From Glutamicibacter creatinolyticus (GTDB lineage: Bacteria; Actinomycetota; Actinomycetes; Actinomycetales; Micrococcaceae), in the NCBI RefSeq assembly GCF_006094275.1, contig NZ_CP034412.1, positions 186,001 through 250,000 on the forward strand: a DNA stretch of 64,000 nt, in the 5' to 3' direction. Both the position numbers and the translations under genes were made by a program. The first letter of the stretch is position 1; each line of letters begins with the position of its first letter. The notes under the pieces are model-generated. The model was not told the origin of the DNA, did no database searches, and saw only the letters and a program-made list of their open reading frames with translations. Shown one piece after another: positions 51,312 through 61,953 of the stretch.

Positions 51312-52268
51312 ATGGGCGGATACATTGCCAAGCGCGTTGGCCAGGCCCTGCTGGTCATCTGGCTGGCCTACACCGCGGTTTTCCTGGCGGTGCAGGCCCT
51401 GCCGAATGACCCGGTGACCATCTTCCTGTCCACCGACGCCGCCGCGGACCCGGCCACCATCGCACAGCTGAAGGCCCACTACGGCTATGACCAACCGCTG
51501 ATCACCCAATACCTGGGGCAGCTGTGCGCGCTGCTGCGCGGGGACCTGGGCTACTCGCTGTCCTCCGGGGCGCCGGTGGCCGCCCGGATCGGGGAGGTCA
51601 TCGGATCCACCCTGGTCCTGGCCGGCAGCGCCTTCGTGCTGGCCGTCCTGCTGGCGGTGGCCCTGGTGGCCGCGGCCACCCTGGCCCGCGGTGAGCGGCT
51701 GCGCCGGGCGCTGTTGAACCTGCCGCCGCTGTTCATTTCAATCCCGGTGTTCTGGCTGGGCCTGGTGCTGCTGCAGCTGCTGGCCGTGCAGCTGGGGGTG
51801 ATGTCCCTGTTCCCGGACGGTTCGGCGCTGTCGCTGCTGGTGCCGATCCTGGTGCTGGCCCTGCACCTGAGCGCACCGATCGCCCAGGTGCTGCTCAAGA
51901 GCGTTCAGCAGGTCTCGGCCCAGCCGTTCGTGGACGTGCTGCGCGCCAAGGGGGCCGGAGAGTCCTGGATCTTCTACCGCCACACCCTGAAGAACGCCGC
52001 CCCGGCCGCGCTGTCGATTGCCGGGATCACCATCGGCACCCTGCTGGCCGGCTCGGTGATCACCGAGACCGTGTTCGCCCGCGCCGGACTGGGGCAGCTG
52101 GTGCTGCAGGCGGTCACCGTCCAGGACATTCCCCTGGTGCAGGGGCTGGTGCTGCTCACCGCCGCCACCTTCACTGTGGTGAACCTGCTGGTGGACCTCA
52201 TCCACCCGCAGCTGGACCCCCGAATCATTACCGCCCACGCCGGCTCGGCACGGGCCCTGGCCGCCTGA
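51312..52268 (+). CDS. ABC transporter permease (DppB type)
   Basis: 318 aa, six helices, with the N-terminal MGGYIAKRVGQALLVIWLAY typical of DppB/OppB and the EAA-type loop around FVDVLRAKGAGESWIFYRHTLKNA. GGGAGG precedes the ATG, 11 bp after the binding-protein gene. Works with the DppC-type permease and the fused ATPase that follow. Confidence 0.9.
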   Translation: MGGYIAKRVGQALLVIWLAYTAVFLAVQALPNDPVTIFLSTDAAADPATIAQLKAHYGYDQPLITQYLGQLCALLRGDLGYSLSSGAPVAARIGEVIGSTLVLAGSAFVLAVLLAVALVAAATLARGERLRRALLNLPPLFISIPVFWLGLVLLQLLAVQLGVMSLFPDGSALSLLVPILVLALHLSAPIAQVLLKSVQQVSAQPFVDVLRAKGAGESWIFYRHTLKNAAPAALSIAGITIGTLLAGSVITETVFARAGLGQLVLQAVTVQDIPLVQGLVLLTAATFTVVNLLVDLIHPQLDPRIITAHAGSARALAA

Positions 52269-52282
52269 AGGGACAAGGGATC

Positions 52283-53173
52283 ATGAGCGTACTGACCGAA
52301 CAGAACACCACCCCGGCCGGGCTGCCGCTCCCGGAGCCGGCACCAACCACCGCGGCGCCAGCACCGGGCCGCCCGGTGCGCCGCTGGCTGGGACGCTGGT
52401 GGATGCTGCTGCCGCTGGGCCTGCTGCTGGCCTGGGCGCTGGTGCCCGGCGCGTTCAGCGCAGCGGACCCGATCACCGGGATCCCGGCGCAGAAGCTGAG
52501 CGCCCCCAGCCCCGCCCACCCCTTTGGCACCGACCACCTGGGCCGCGACGTGTACTCCCGGGTGGTGCACGGCACGCGGCAAACCCTGATGACCGCGGGA
52601 CTGGCATGCCTGATCGGTTCGGTGCTCGGCAGCGTGCTGGGCCTGCTGGCCGGCACCGCCGGAAGGGCGGCGGACGCCGTGGCCATGCGCCTGGTGGACG
52701 TGCTGCTGGCGGTGCCCGCGTTCCTGATCGCGCTGATCCTGGTCACCGCCACCGAGCCCGGGCCGCTGTCCCTGGGCCTGGGGGTGGGGATCGCCTCGAT
52801 CGCCGCGTTCGCCCGGCTGGTGCGCACCGAGGTGCTGCGGGTGCGCTCCCACGACTTCGTGCAGGCGGCACTGATGAGCGGCGGCGGCTACTTCACCGTG
52901 CTGCGCCGGCACATCCTGCCGCACGTGATCGGACCGGTGCTGGCCCTGCTCGCCGTGGATTTGGGGGCGGCGATCCTGGCCATCTCGGGACTGGGTTTCC
53001 TGGGCTTCGGCGCCCCGCCGCCCACCCCCGAATGGGGGCTGCTGATTTCCGAGGGACGCCAGTACCTGTCGGTGGCCTGGTGGCTGACCACCCTGCCGGG
53101 CCTGGTGATCGTCACGGCCGTCATGCTCACCGCCGCCCTGGGGCGCAGCATCAACCGCGCCTTCCGCTTCTAG
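52283..53173 (+). CDS. ABC transporter permease (DppC type)
   Basis: 296 aa, about six helices. The DppC/OppC pattern HPFGTDHLGRDVYSRVVHGTRQ precedes helix 2, and the coupling loop reads VRSHDFVQAALMSGGGYFTVLRRHILPH. A Pro/Ala-rich cytosolic N-terminus of ~35 residues precedes the first helix. The next gene starts 16 bp after its stop. Confidence 0.9.
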   Translation: MSVLTEQNTTPAGLPLPEPAPTTAAPAPGRPVRRWLGRWWMLLPLGLLLAWALVPGAFSAADPITGIPAQKLSAPSPAHPFGTDHLGRDVYSRVVHGTRQTLMTAGLACLIGSVLGSVLGLLAGTAGRAADAVAMRLVDVLLAVPAFLIALILVTATEPGPLSLGLGVGIASIAAFARLVRTEVLRVRSHDFVQAALMSGGGYFTVLRRHILPHVIGPVLALLAVDLGAAILAISGLGFLGFGAPPPTPEWGLLISEGRQYLSVAWWLTTLPGLVIVTAVMLTAALGRSINRAFRF

Positions 53174-53189
53174 GACAAGGACAGTGGAC

Positions 53190-54815
53190 ATGGAAATGAA
53201 CACCAAGAACACCCCCGCCGCACCGGTGGTGCGCATCGAGGACCTCACGGTACGCTACCCCGGCGGGACGGTGGCCGCCAACGGGCTGGACCTGCACATC
53301 CCCTCGGGGCAGATCCTCGCCGTTGTCGGGGAATCCGGGTCCGGCAAGTCGACCCTGACCAAGGCGCTGATCGGGCTGCTGCCGGCCGGCACCCGCGTCG
53401 AGGGGTCCATCCGCTTTGGCGGCACCGAGGTGACGAGCCTGGATGTGCGCCGCTGGCGGGCCATCCGCGGGGCCGGCATCGGGCTGGTGCCCCAGGATCC
53501 GGGCTCCAGCCTGGACCCGGTGAAGACCATCGGCTCCCAGCTGATCGAGGTGTTCCGGCTGCACCCGCAGCGTTCGGTGCCCAAGGCCCAATGGCGGTCC
53601 CGGGTCGTCGAACTGCTGGCAAGCGTGGGCGTTGACCGCCCGGAATACCGGCTGGGCCAGTACCCGCACGAGCTGTCCGGCGGACTGAAGCAGCGGGTGC
53701 TGATCGCGATCGCCTTCGCGCTGGACCCGCAGCTGCTGATCGCCGATGAGCCGACCAGCGCCCTGGACGTCACGGTGCAGCGCACCGTGCTGGAGGTCTT
53801 CGTATCCCTGGCCCGGCAAAAGGGCACCACGGTCCTGTTCGTGACCCACGACCTGGCGGTCGCCACGGACATCGCCGACCGGGTGCTGGTGATGAATTCG
53901 GGGCGGATCCTGGAGGACCGCAGCGTGCGCTCGCTGATCACCGAAAGCACCGAACCCTACACCCGGGCGCTGCTGGCCCAGGCCACCGGCAACCGGCAGC
54001 GGCCCCAACCGGTCGCACACGCAGACATCGCGATCGACGTGCAGGAGGTGTCCAGGACCTTCGGCCGCGGCGCCACCGCCCACCGTGCGGTGCACCAGGT
54101 CAGCTTCCAGGTCCCGCGCGGCACCACGTTCTCCCTGGTCGGGGAATCGGGTTCGGGCAAGTCCACGACCGCCAAGCTGATCATGGGCCTGCTGGATCCG
54201 CAGTCCGGGCAGATCCGGGTCAACGGGCAGCGGGTGGGTGCGGCCCACGGCCGGCGCCGGCACCAGCTGTGGCGCCAGGCCCAGCTGGTCTACCAGAACC
54301 CGGACTCGGCGTTGGACCCGCGCCAGCGCATCGCATCGATCATTGCCGAGCCGTTGCTGAACTACCGGCTGGGGGACCCGCGCTGGCGTTCCGGACGGGT
54401 GGCCGAGCTCATGGAGCAGGTCAACCTGGCCCCTTCCCTGGCCGCGGCCCGCCCGCCCCAGCTCTCCGGCGGACAGCGCCAGCGGGTGGCGATCGCCCGG
54501 GCGCTGGCGTCCGGGGCCGAGATCCTGGTGCTGGACGAGGCGCTGAGCGCACTGGATGTGCTCACTCAGGAGCAGATCCTGGCCTTGCTCCAGTCCCTGC
54601 AGCGCGAGCACGGGCTGACCTACCTGTTCATTTCCCACGACCTGCATGTGGTGGAACGCATCAGCCACCATGTGGGGGTCATGCGGCGCGGGGAGCTGGT
54701 GGAGAGCGGCAGCGTGCACCAGGTGTTCACCGAACCGGCCCACCCCTACACCCGCACCCTGCTGGCGGCGAACCCCGGGCAGGTTCTGCGTGAACTGTGC
54801 CCTGCCGCCGGCTGA
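53190..54815 (+). CDS. Fused dual ABC ATPase (DppD-DppF type)
   Basis: 541 aa from ATG 53190. It contains two complete ABC domains: the first with GESGSGKSTLTKALIG, LSGGLKQR and IADEPTSALD, the second with GESGSGKSTTAKLIMG, LSGGQRQR and VLDEALSALD. The fusion supplies both nucleotide-binding sites for the two permeases. Walker B of the second half reads LDEALSALD, with the usual Pro replaced by Ala, a common variant. The DszC-like gene follows 70 bp later on the same strand. Confidence 0.92.
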   Translation: MEMNTKNTPAAPVVRIEDLTVRYPGGTVAANGLDLHIPSGQILAVVGESGSGKSTLTKALIGLLPAGTRVEGSIRFGGTEVTSLDVRRWRAIRGAGIGLVPQDPGSSLDPVKTIGSQLIEVFRLHPQRSVPKAQWRSRVVELLASVGVDRPEYRLGQYPHELSGGLKQRVLIAIAFALDPQLLIADEPTSALDVTVQRTVLEVFVSLARQKGTTVLFVTHDLAVATDIADRVLVMNSGRILEDRSVRSLITESTEPYTRALLAQATGNRQRPQPVAHADIAIDVQEVSRTFGRGATAHRAVHQVSFQVPRGTTFSLVGESGSGKSTTAKLIMGLLDPQSGQIRVNGQRVGAAHGRRRHQLWRQAQLVYQNPDSALDPRQRIASIIAEPLLNYRLGDPRWRSGRVAELMEQVNLAPSLAAARPPQLSGGQRQRVAIARALASGAEILVLDEALSALDVLTQEQILALLQSLQREHGLTYLFISHDLHVVERISHHVGVMRRGELVESGSVHQVFTEPAHPYTRTLLAANPGQVLRELCPAAG

Positions 54816-54885
54816 ACCCGAGCCCGGCCGGGAAGCGCCCGGCCACCGACGAACGACGAACTTCCCCCGTCACGAAAAGAGGAGC

Positions 54886-56109
54886 ATGAGCACCCACGCC
54901 ATCCAGGCCACCAGCGACGAAGCGGTCTACCAACGCCTGCTGGAACGCTTTCGCCCGGTCTTCACCCGCATCGCCCAGGGCGCCCGGGAGCGCGAACAAC
55001 ACCGTGAACTGCCCTACCAGCAGGTGGCGTGGCTCAAGGACGCCGGCTTCACGGCGCTGCGGGTCCCGGCCAGCCACGGCGGAACGCCGGTGAGCCACAC
55101 CGACCTGTTCCGGCTGCTGATCGAATTGGCTGCCGCCGACTCCAACGTGGCCCACCTGCTGCGCAGCCACTTCTCCTTCGTGGAGACCATCGCGCTGCAG
55201 CCCGCCGAGTTCCAGGACCGCTGGTTCCCGCGGGTGCTGGCCGGCGAAATCTTCGGCAACGCCGCCACCGAACGCGGCGGCAACGCCCTGGGCGCCACGA
55301 ACACCAAGCTGATCAACACCGGGGCCGGGTGGGTGCTGCGCGGGGAAAAGTACTACACCACCGGCTCCATCTTCGCCGACTGGGTGGTGGTGATGGCCTC
55401 CACGGACGGCGTGGAGGGGCGGCAGTACGCGGTCGTGGAACGCACCGCGCCGGGCGTGCGGATCCTGGATGACTGGGACGGCTTCGGCCAGCCGCTGACC
55501 GGCACCGGCACCGCCATCTTTGAGGATGTCCCGGTGCAGGAGCAGAACATCATCCAGCGCAAGGTCGCCTCCACCCTGGAACCGGCGTTCTTCCAGCTGT
55601 GCCTGCTGGCCGTGCTGGTGGGCATCGGCAAGGCGGCCCGTGGCGAGGCGGCCGGGCTGGTGGCCGCGCGCACCCGCACCTTCAACACCGGTTCCGGGGC
55701 GCTGTTCCGCGATGACGCACAGATCCAGGAACTGGTGGGGCGCCTGGCCGCCAACGTGTTTGCCGCCGAGTCGATTGTCATCACCGCCGCCCGGGAACTG
55801 GATGCCGCCCACGATGCGGCGCTGGGGCTGGACGAGCAGCAGGCCTACCTGCGCGCCGAACTGGCGGTGCAGCAGGCCCACGTGGCCACCCCGAAGCTGG
55901 TGCTGGATGCCACCAGCGAGCTGTTCGACGTCACCGGCGCCTCCGCGGTGTCCACCAGCAAGTCGCTGGACCGCTACTGGCGCAACGCGCGCACCGTGGC
56001 CACCCACAACCCGGTCGCGTTCAAGGCCCGCTCCGTGGGGGACTACTTCATCAACGGCACCATCCCCACCGGGTTGAACTCCATTGGCGAAGCGAAGGGA
56101 AAGAAGTAA
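54886..56109 (+). CDS. DszC/SfnC-like flavin-dependent monooxygenase, second copy
   Basis: 407 aa from ATG 54886, preceded by AGAGGAG. It is a paralogue of the protein at 43508, sharing FRPVF, FRLLIELA, ATERGGNALG, RGEKYYTTGSIFADW, RILDDWDGFGQPLTGTGTA and YWRNARTVATHNP, but without its long N-terminal extension. The acyl-CoA dehydrogenase-type fold with FMN suggests oxygenation of an organosulfur compound brought in by the upstream ABC system. The next gene begins directly after its stop. Confidence 0.87.
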   Translation: MSTHAIQATSDEAVYQRLLERFRPVFTRIAQGAREREQHRELPYQQVAWLKDAGFTALRVPASHGGTPVSHTDLFRLLIELAAADSNVAHLLRSHFSFVETIALQPAEFQDRWFPRVLAGEIFGNAATERGGNALGATNTKLINTGAGWVLRGEKYYTTGSIFADWVVVMASTDGVEGRQYAVVERTAPGVRILDDWDGFGQPLTGTGTAIFEDVPVQEQNIIQRKVASTLEPAFFQLCLLAVLVGIGKAARGEAAGLVAARTRTFNTGSGALFRDDAQIQELVGRLAANVFAAESIVITAARELDAAHDAALGLDEQQAYLRAELAVQQAHVATPKLVLDATSELFDVTGASAVSTSKSLDRYWRNARTVATHNPVAFKARSVGDYFINGTIPTGLNSIGEAKGKK

Positions 56110-57528
56110 ATGGGAACCTTTGACCAGCGACCGCGCCTGCTGCTGTCCGCCTTCTTGATGAACACCTCCAGCCACATCCTGGGCGGCATGTGGCGCCACC
56201 CGCAGGCCCAGCAGCACCGCTTCCACGAACTGGCGCCCTGGGTGGACCTGGCCCGCAAACTGGAGGACGCGAAGTTCGACGCCATGTTCTTCGCCGACGT
56301 GGTGGGCCTCTATGGGGACCACGAGGGCGGCTGGGCCTCCCACGTGCGCAAGGGGCTGCAGGTGCCCAGCCACGATCCACTGGTGCTGCTCTCCGCGCTG
56401 GCCGCCGGCACCGGGCAGATCGGGCTGGCCATGACCAGCTCGGTCATCCAGGCCCACCCCTTCCAGTTCGCCCGCCAGCTCTCCACCCTGGACCACCTCT
56501 CCAACGGCCGGGTCGCCTGGAACATTGTCACCAGCGTCCTGGAAAACGCGCACCGCAACTTCGGGGGAGCCTCCCTGGTCGCCCACGATGACCGCTACAG
56601 CTGGGCGGAGGAATACGTGGAGGCCGCCTACAAGCTGTGGGAAGGCTCCTGGGCGGACGACGCGCTGCTGGCGGACAAGGCTAACGGGATCTACGCGGAT
56701 CCGGACAAGGTCAGCAAGATCAACCACCGCGGCCAGATCTATTCCATCGACGGGCCGCACCTGGCCGTGCCCAGCACCCAGCGCACCCCCTTCCTCTTCC
56801 AGGCCGGTTCCTCCCCGCGCGGCACCCAGTTCGCCGCGACCCACGCCGAGGCGACCTTCCTGTTCGCTCCGCACCCGCAGTACGTGGCCAAGAAGGTCGC
56901 CCAGCTGGATACGAACCTGCAGGCGGCCGGGCGCCGCCGCCAGGATCTGAAGGTTTTCGCCGGGCTTTCCTTCGTGGTGGGCTCCACCGAGGCGGAGGCC
57001 AAGGCGCTGGAAGCCGAATACGACCAGTACCTGGACCCGCACGCGATCATCGCGCACATCGGCGGCGGGCTGGGAATCGACCTGGGAGGACTGGAGCTGG
57101 ACACCCCGCTGGGCCAGGTGCAGACCGAAGGCGCCCAGGGGGTGCTCGAAGCGGTGCTGGCCTCCACCCCCGGCGGCAACCCGACGCTGCGGGATCTGGC
57201 CCACTACCGGGCGAAGGCCCAGCAGCTGGTCGGAACCCCGGAACAGATCGCCGACCAGCTGGAGCAGTGGCAGGACGCGGGCATCGACGGGCTGAACATC
57301 ATGAACCACGTGCTGCCCGGCTCCTACGACAACTTCATTGACGGGCTGCTGCCCGAACTGCGTCGCCGCGGACTGGCGCAAACCCAGTACACCCCGGGAA
57401 GCCTGCGCCACAAGGTGTTCGGGCGCGGGGACCGGCTGCCGTCAAACCACCCGGCCGCCGCGTTCCGCGGGGCATTCACGCACTCCAGCGCCGCCAGCGG
57501 CCAACCGGAGCAGAATCTGGTCCCGTAG
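56110..57528 (+). CDS. LLM flavin-dependent monooxygenase (NtaA/SnaA/DszA family), second copy
   Basis: 472 aa, paralogue of the protein at 44894. Shared features include MWRHPQAQQ, KFDAMFFADVVG, HLSNGRVAWNIVTSVLENAHRNFG and PFLFQAGSSPRG. The ATG follows the DszC-like stop with no gap, so the two are translationally linked. It is expected to use reduced FMN and O2, acting after the DszC-like enzyme. The operon ends with two hairpin terminators. Confidence 0.9.
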   Translation: MGTFDQRPRLLLSAFLMNTSSHILGGMWRHPQAQQHRFHELAPWVDLARKLEDAKFDAMFFADVVGLYGDHEGGWASHVRKGLQVPSHDPLVLLSALAAGTGQIGLAMTSSVIQAHPFQFARQLSTLDHLSNGRVAWNIVTSVLENAHRNFGGASLVAHDDRYSWAEEYVEAAYKLWEGSWADDALLADKANGIYADPDKVSKINHRGQIYSIDGPHLAVPSTQRTPFLFQAGSSPRGTQFAATHAEATFLFAPHPQYVAKKVAQLDTNLQAAGRRRQDLKVFAGLSFVVGSTEAEAKALEAEYDQYLDPHAIIAHIGGGLGIDLGGLELDTPLGQVQTEGAQGVLEAVLASTPGGNPTLRDLAHYRAKAQQLVGTPEQIADQLEQWQDAGIDGLNIMNHVLPGSYDNFIDGLLPELRRRGLAQTQYTPGSLRHKVFGRGDRLPSNHPAAAFRGAFTHSSAASGQPEQNLVP

Positions 57529-57543
57529 CCGGACACAAGACCC

Positions 57544-57624
57544 GGGTAGCGGCCCCTTGGATGGCTGGGGGAGGCCGGGCCGCTACCCGCACCTGAACCA
57601 CCGCTGCAAGTTCGCAGCGGTGGT
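57544..57624. terminator. Double terminator after the second organosulfur operon
   Basis: Stem 1: GGGTAGCGGCCC with GGGCCGCTACCC (57544-57588). Stem 2: ACCACCGCTGC with GCAGCGGTGGT (57597-57624), followed by TTT, a classical intrinsic terminator on the plus strand. Confidence 0.85.
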
Positions 57625-57658
57625 TTTCCCCTGCCCGCACCCGGGGTAGGGTGACGGC

Positions 57659-58075
57659 ATGAACGCCAAACATGTCAATGATCCAGAGGTTATCCGCCGG
57701 CTGCTGACCACCCCCGCCCGCTGGGCCGTGGTGGGATTGACGAACAACCCGCGGCGGGTGGCCCCCTCCATTGCCCGTTACCTGAAGGAACAGCTGGGAA
57801 TGCAGATCCTGCCGGTATCCCTGAGCGGGGAAACCGTCATGGGGGAAACCGGGTTTGAGCGTCTGGACCAGATCCCCGGGCACATCGACGTCGTGGACTG
57901 CTTCGTGAACTCGGCGAAGGCCGGGGACATCGTGGACCAGGCCATCGAGGTCGGCGCCAGCGCCGTCTGGCTGCAGCTGGGCGTTGTGGACGAAGCCGCC
58001 GCGCAGCGCGCCAAGGACGCCGGGCTCGAGGTGGTCATGGACACTTGCCCGAAGATCGAATACCCGCTTCTCTAG
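57659..58075 (+). CDS. CoA-binding domain protein (YccU-like), second copy
   Basis: 138 aa. RWAVVGLTNNPRRVAPSIARYL is the Rossmann-type nucleotide-binding loop, and ASAVWLQLGVVDEAAAQRA and VVMDTCPKIEY complete the CoA_binding_2 family pattern. It is related to the protein after metY. Here it has its own transcription unit behind a terminator. The ligand is thought to be a CoA-like molecule; function unknown. Confidence 0.85.
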   Translation: MNAKHVNDPEVIRRLLTTPARWAVVGLTNNPRRVAPSIARYLKEQLGMQILPVSLSGETVMGETGFERLDQIPGHIDVVDCFVNSAKAGDIVDQAIEVGASAVWLQLGVVDEAAAQRAKDAGLEVVMDTCPKIEYPLL

Positions 58076-58169
58076 CGCCAGTGCTGCGAAGGAGCCCACC
58101 CCAGTCCCTGCCCCGGACGGCGACTGCTACCGTGGGAACCGGACGCGGCGGAGATCCGGGACGGTGGAA

Positions 58170-58571
58170 ATGAGCGCGCTGGAGGAGCACCACGAGGTGT
58201 GGCGGGCCCTGTGCCTGTCCATGCCCGGAGCCTACGAAGACTTCCCCTTTGGGGAACACAGCACCGTGTTCAAGGTTGCCGGACGGGACCGCGCCAAGGG
58301 CAAGATGTTCGCCCTGCTGATGGTGCATCAGGGCGAACTGCTGCTGAACCTGAAATGTGAACCGGCCATCGCCGAACGGCTGCGAGACGAGCACGAACAG
58401 ATCACCGGCGCCTACCACATGAACAAAAGACACTGGAACTCAGTGCGCGTGGGACTGGGCCCGCAGGTGATGCGCGAACTGGTCGAGGATTCCTATGATC
58501 TGGTGATCGAGGCAATGCCGGCACGTGACCGGAGCGCCATCCAAATCAAGAGACACACCGGTGGCGGCTAA
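58170..58571 (+). CDS. MmcQ/YjbR family protein
   Basis: 133 aa from ATG 58170. The family core is PGAYEDFPFGEHSTVFKVAGR, then KMFALLMVHQGELLLNLKC, then HMNKRHWNSVRVG, characteristic of the YjbR fold (a CyaY-like DNA-binding-type domain). Its cellular role is not established. Other in-frame starts upstream run into the previous gene. Confidence 0.85.
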   Translation: MSALEEHHEVWRALCLSMPGAYEDFPFGEHSTVFKVAGRDRAKGKMFALLMVHQGELLLNLKCEPAIAERLRDEHEQITGAYHMNKRHWNSVRVGLGPQVMRELVEDSYDLVIEAMPARDRSAIQIKRHTGGG

Positions 58572-58584
58572 CTAGACTGGTGGC

Positions 58585-58908
58585 ATGTACTTCATCGTTG
58601 TTAAGTTCCAGGTAAAGCCCGAATTCACCGAAAGCTTCATGGACCGCGTCGCCGAGTTCACCCGCACCACCCGCGCCGAGGAGGGCAACTTGTTCTTCGA
58701 CTGGTCCACCAGCGTCGAAGACCCGAACGAGTTTGTGCTGGTTGAGGGGTTCCGTGACGACGAAGCGGCCGCCACCCACGTCAATGGCCCGCACTTCGCA
58801 GCAGGTCTGGAAGCCATGCGTCCGGCCCTGGTGTCCACCCCGAAGATCATTTCCCGCAAGGTCGATGGTCAGGGCTGGGACGAAATGGGCGAGCTGAAGA
58901 TCGACTAG
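58585..58908 (+). CDS. ABM-domain quinol monooxygenase-like protein
   Basis: 107 aa. The dimeric alpha/beta ABM fold is indicated by MYFIVVKFQVKPEFTESFMD, EGNLFFDWSTSVEDPNEFVLVEGF and the HVNGPHF loop. Such small proteins oxidise quinols or degrade heme, or modify aldehydes without cofactors. It follows the YjbR-like gene by 13 bp and is likely co-transcribed. Confidence 0.85.
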   Translation: MYFIVVKFQVKPEFTESFMDRVAEFTRTTRAEEGNLFFDWSTSVEDPNEFVLVEGFRDDEAAATHVNGPHFAAGLEAMRPALVSTPKIISRKVDGQGWDEMGELKID

Positions 58909-58960
58909 TTTCTGCCGCTGAGCGACCCCGCTTCCCCGGCTGGGGTCAGGGCGTCGACAC

Positions 58961-58993
58961 GTCAAAAGCACCGCCGCTGGCGGTGCTTTTGAC
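58961..58993. terminator. Bidirectional terminator
   Basis: GTCAAAAGCACCGCC pairs perfectly with GGCGGTGCTTTTGAC around loop GCT. The A/T-rich stem base gives a T-run in both directions, ending the ABM gene (plus) and the nucleotidase gene (minus). A second stem, GACCCC/GGGGTC, lies just before it. Confidence 0.85.
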
Positions 58994-59029
58994 GTTAATC
59001 TTCACATTGTCTCCCTGGGCTCTCGGCCT

Positions 59030-61282
<2,253 letters not shown>

Positions 61283-61544
61283 GGAAAATCCCCTAGAGGT
61301 AAACAAGTGATCGTCACATGTTTATCCCATGGGAGTGAACCTGTCGATACTTTTTGATGAAGTGTGGGGTTGATGTCGGGGGTCGTTCACGTGGCCTGGC
61401 TTCACACGGCCCACTCGCAGCGGGTCGGCCTGGTCGGCTTTCATCGCGAAATCCGCGCCACAGTTTGACTATCAAGCAGATCTTTCACGTTCACCGTGTG
61501 ATCGTGGCCGGCTTTGGTGCAGAGCCGCAACGGGGGCGCGCGGA

Positions 61545-61754
61545 TCATTCGCCGCTGGGTGGTCTCACCCGCGAGGCTCCCACGATTCGTCCGACCAGCG
61601 TGCATACGGCCAGCACGAAGAGCAGGTATGCCCCGGTGAGCAGGCCGTAGGCCAACTCACGATGCTGGACGTTGAGGGCAAAGATGAAGACCGCGGCACC
61701 GCACACCAAAAGCGCAACCCCCAGAAGCCGCATCTTCATCTCCGCATCACGCAT
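61545..61754 (-). CDS. Small two-helix membrane protein
   Basis: About 62-69 aa. Two hydrophobic helices (LLGVALLVCGAAVFIFAL and LLTGAYLLFVLAVCTLVG) are separated by a short polar loop. The ATG at 61754 gives the longer form; an ATG at 61733 has better GGAG spacing. No family is recognised. The 160 bp upstream hold an AT-rich segment with the palindrome TGTAATTACA (61798-61807), a likely promoter/operator zone. Confidence 0.55.
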   Translation of the reverse strand: MRDAEMKMRLLGVALLVCGAAVFIFALNVQHRELAYGLLTGAYLLFVLAVCTLVGRIVGASRVRPPSGE

Positions 61755-61953
61755 CCCTTGTTCCGTAGACCACGCTGTCCCGTGAAAAACCAATGACTGT
61801 AATTACAATAATTGCACAAATAGTTGTCCGAAGGAATCCTCCGAAAGGACTAGATGTGCCTGCTCACCTACCGCAGTGGGATGAAGCGGCGCCTCGGGGA
61901 GCAGGGTAAACCTAGGAAAAACCCGTTCACCGCCGTGAGTCGGGGGTGTGCGG

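Noticed and set aside
54727-57411. Very long antisense open frame (894 codons) opposite the second monooxygenase pair
   Set aside because: It is the GC-rich shadow of two well-supported genes, has Gly/His/Gln/Arg-rich composition with no domain, and spans both genes and their junction.
61354-61650. 98-codon plus-strand frame after the nucleotidase gene
   Set aside because: No ribosome site, low-complexity composition, and it overlaps a more convincing small membrane protein on the other strand.
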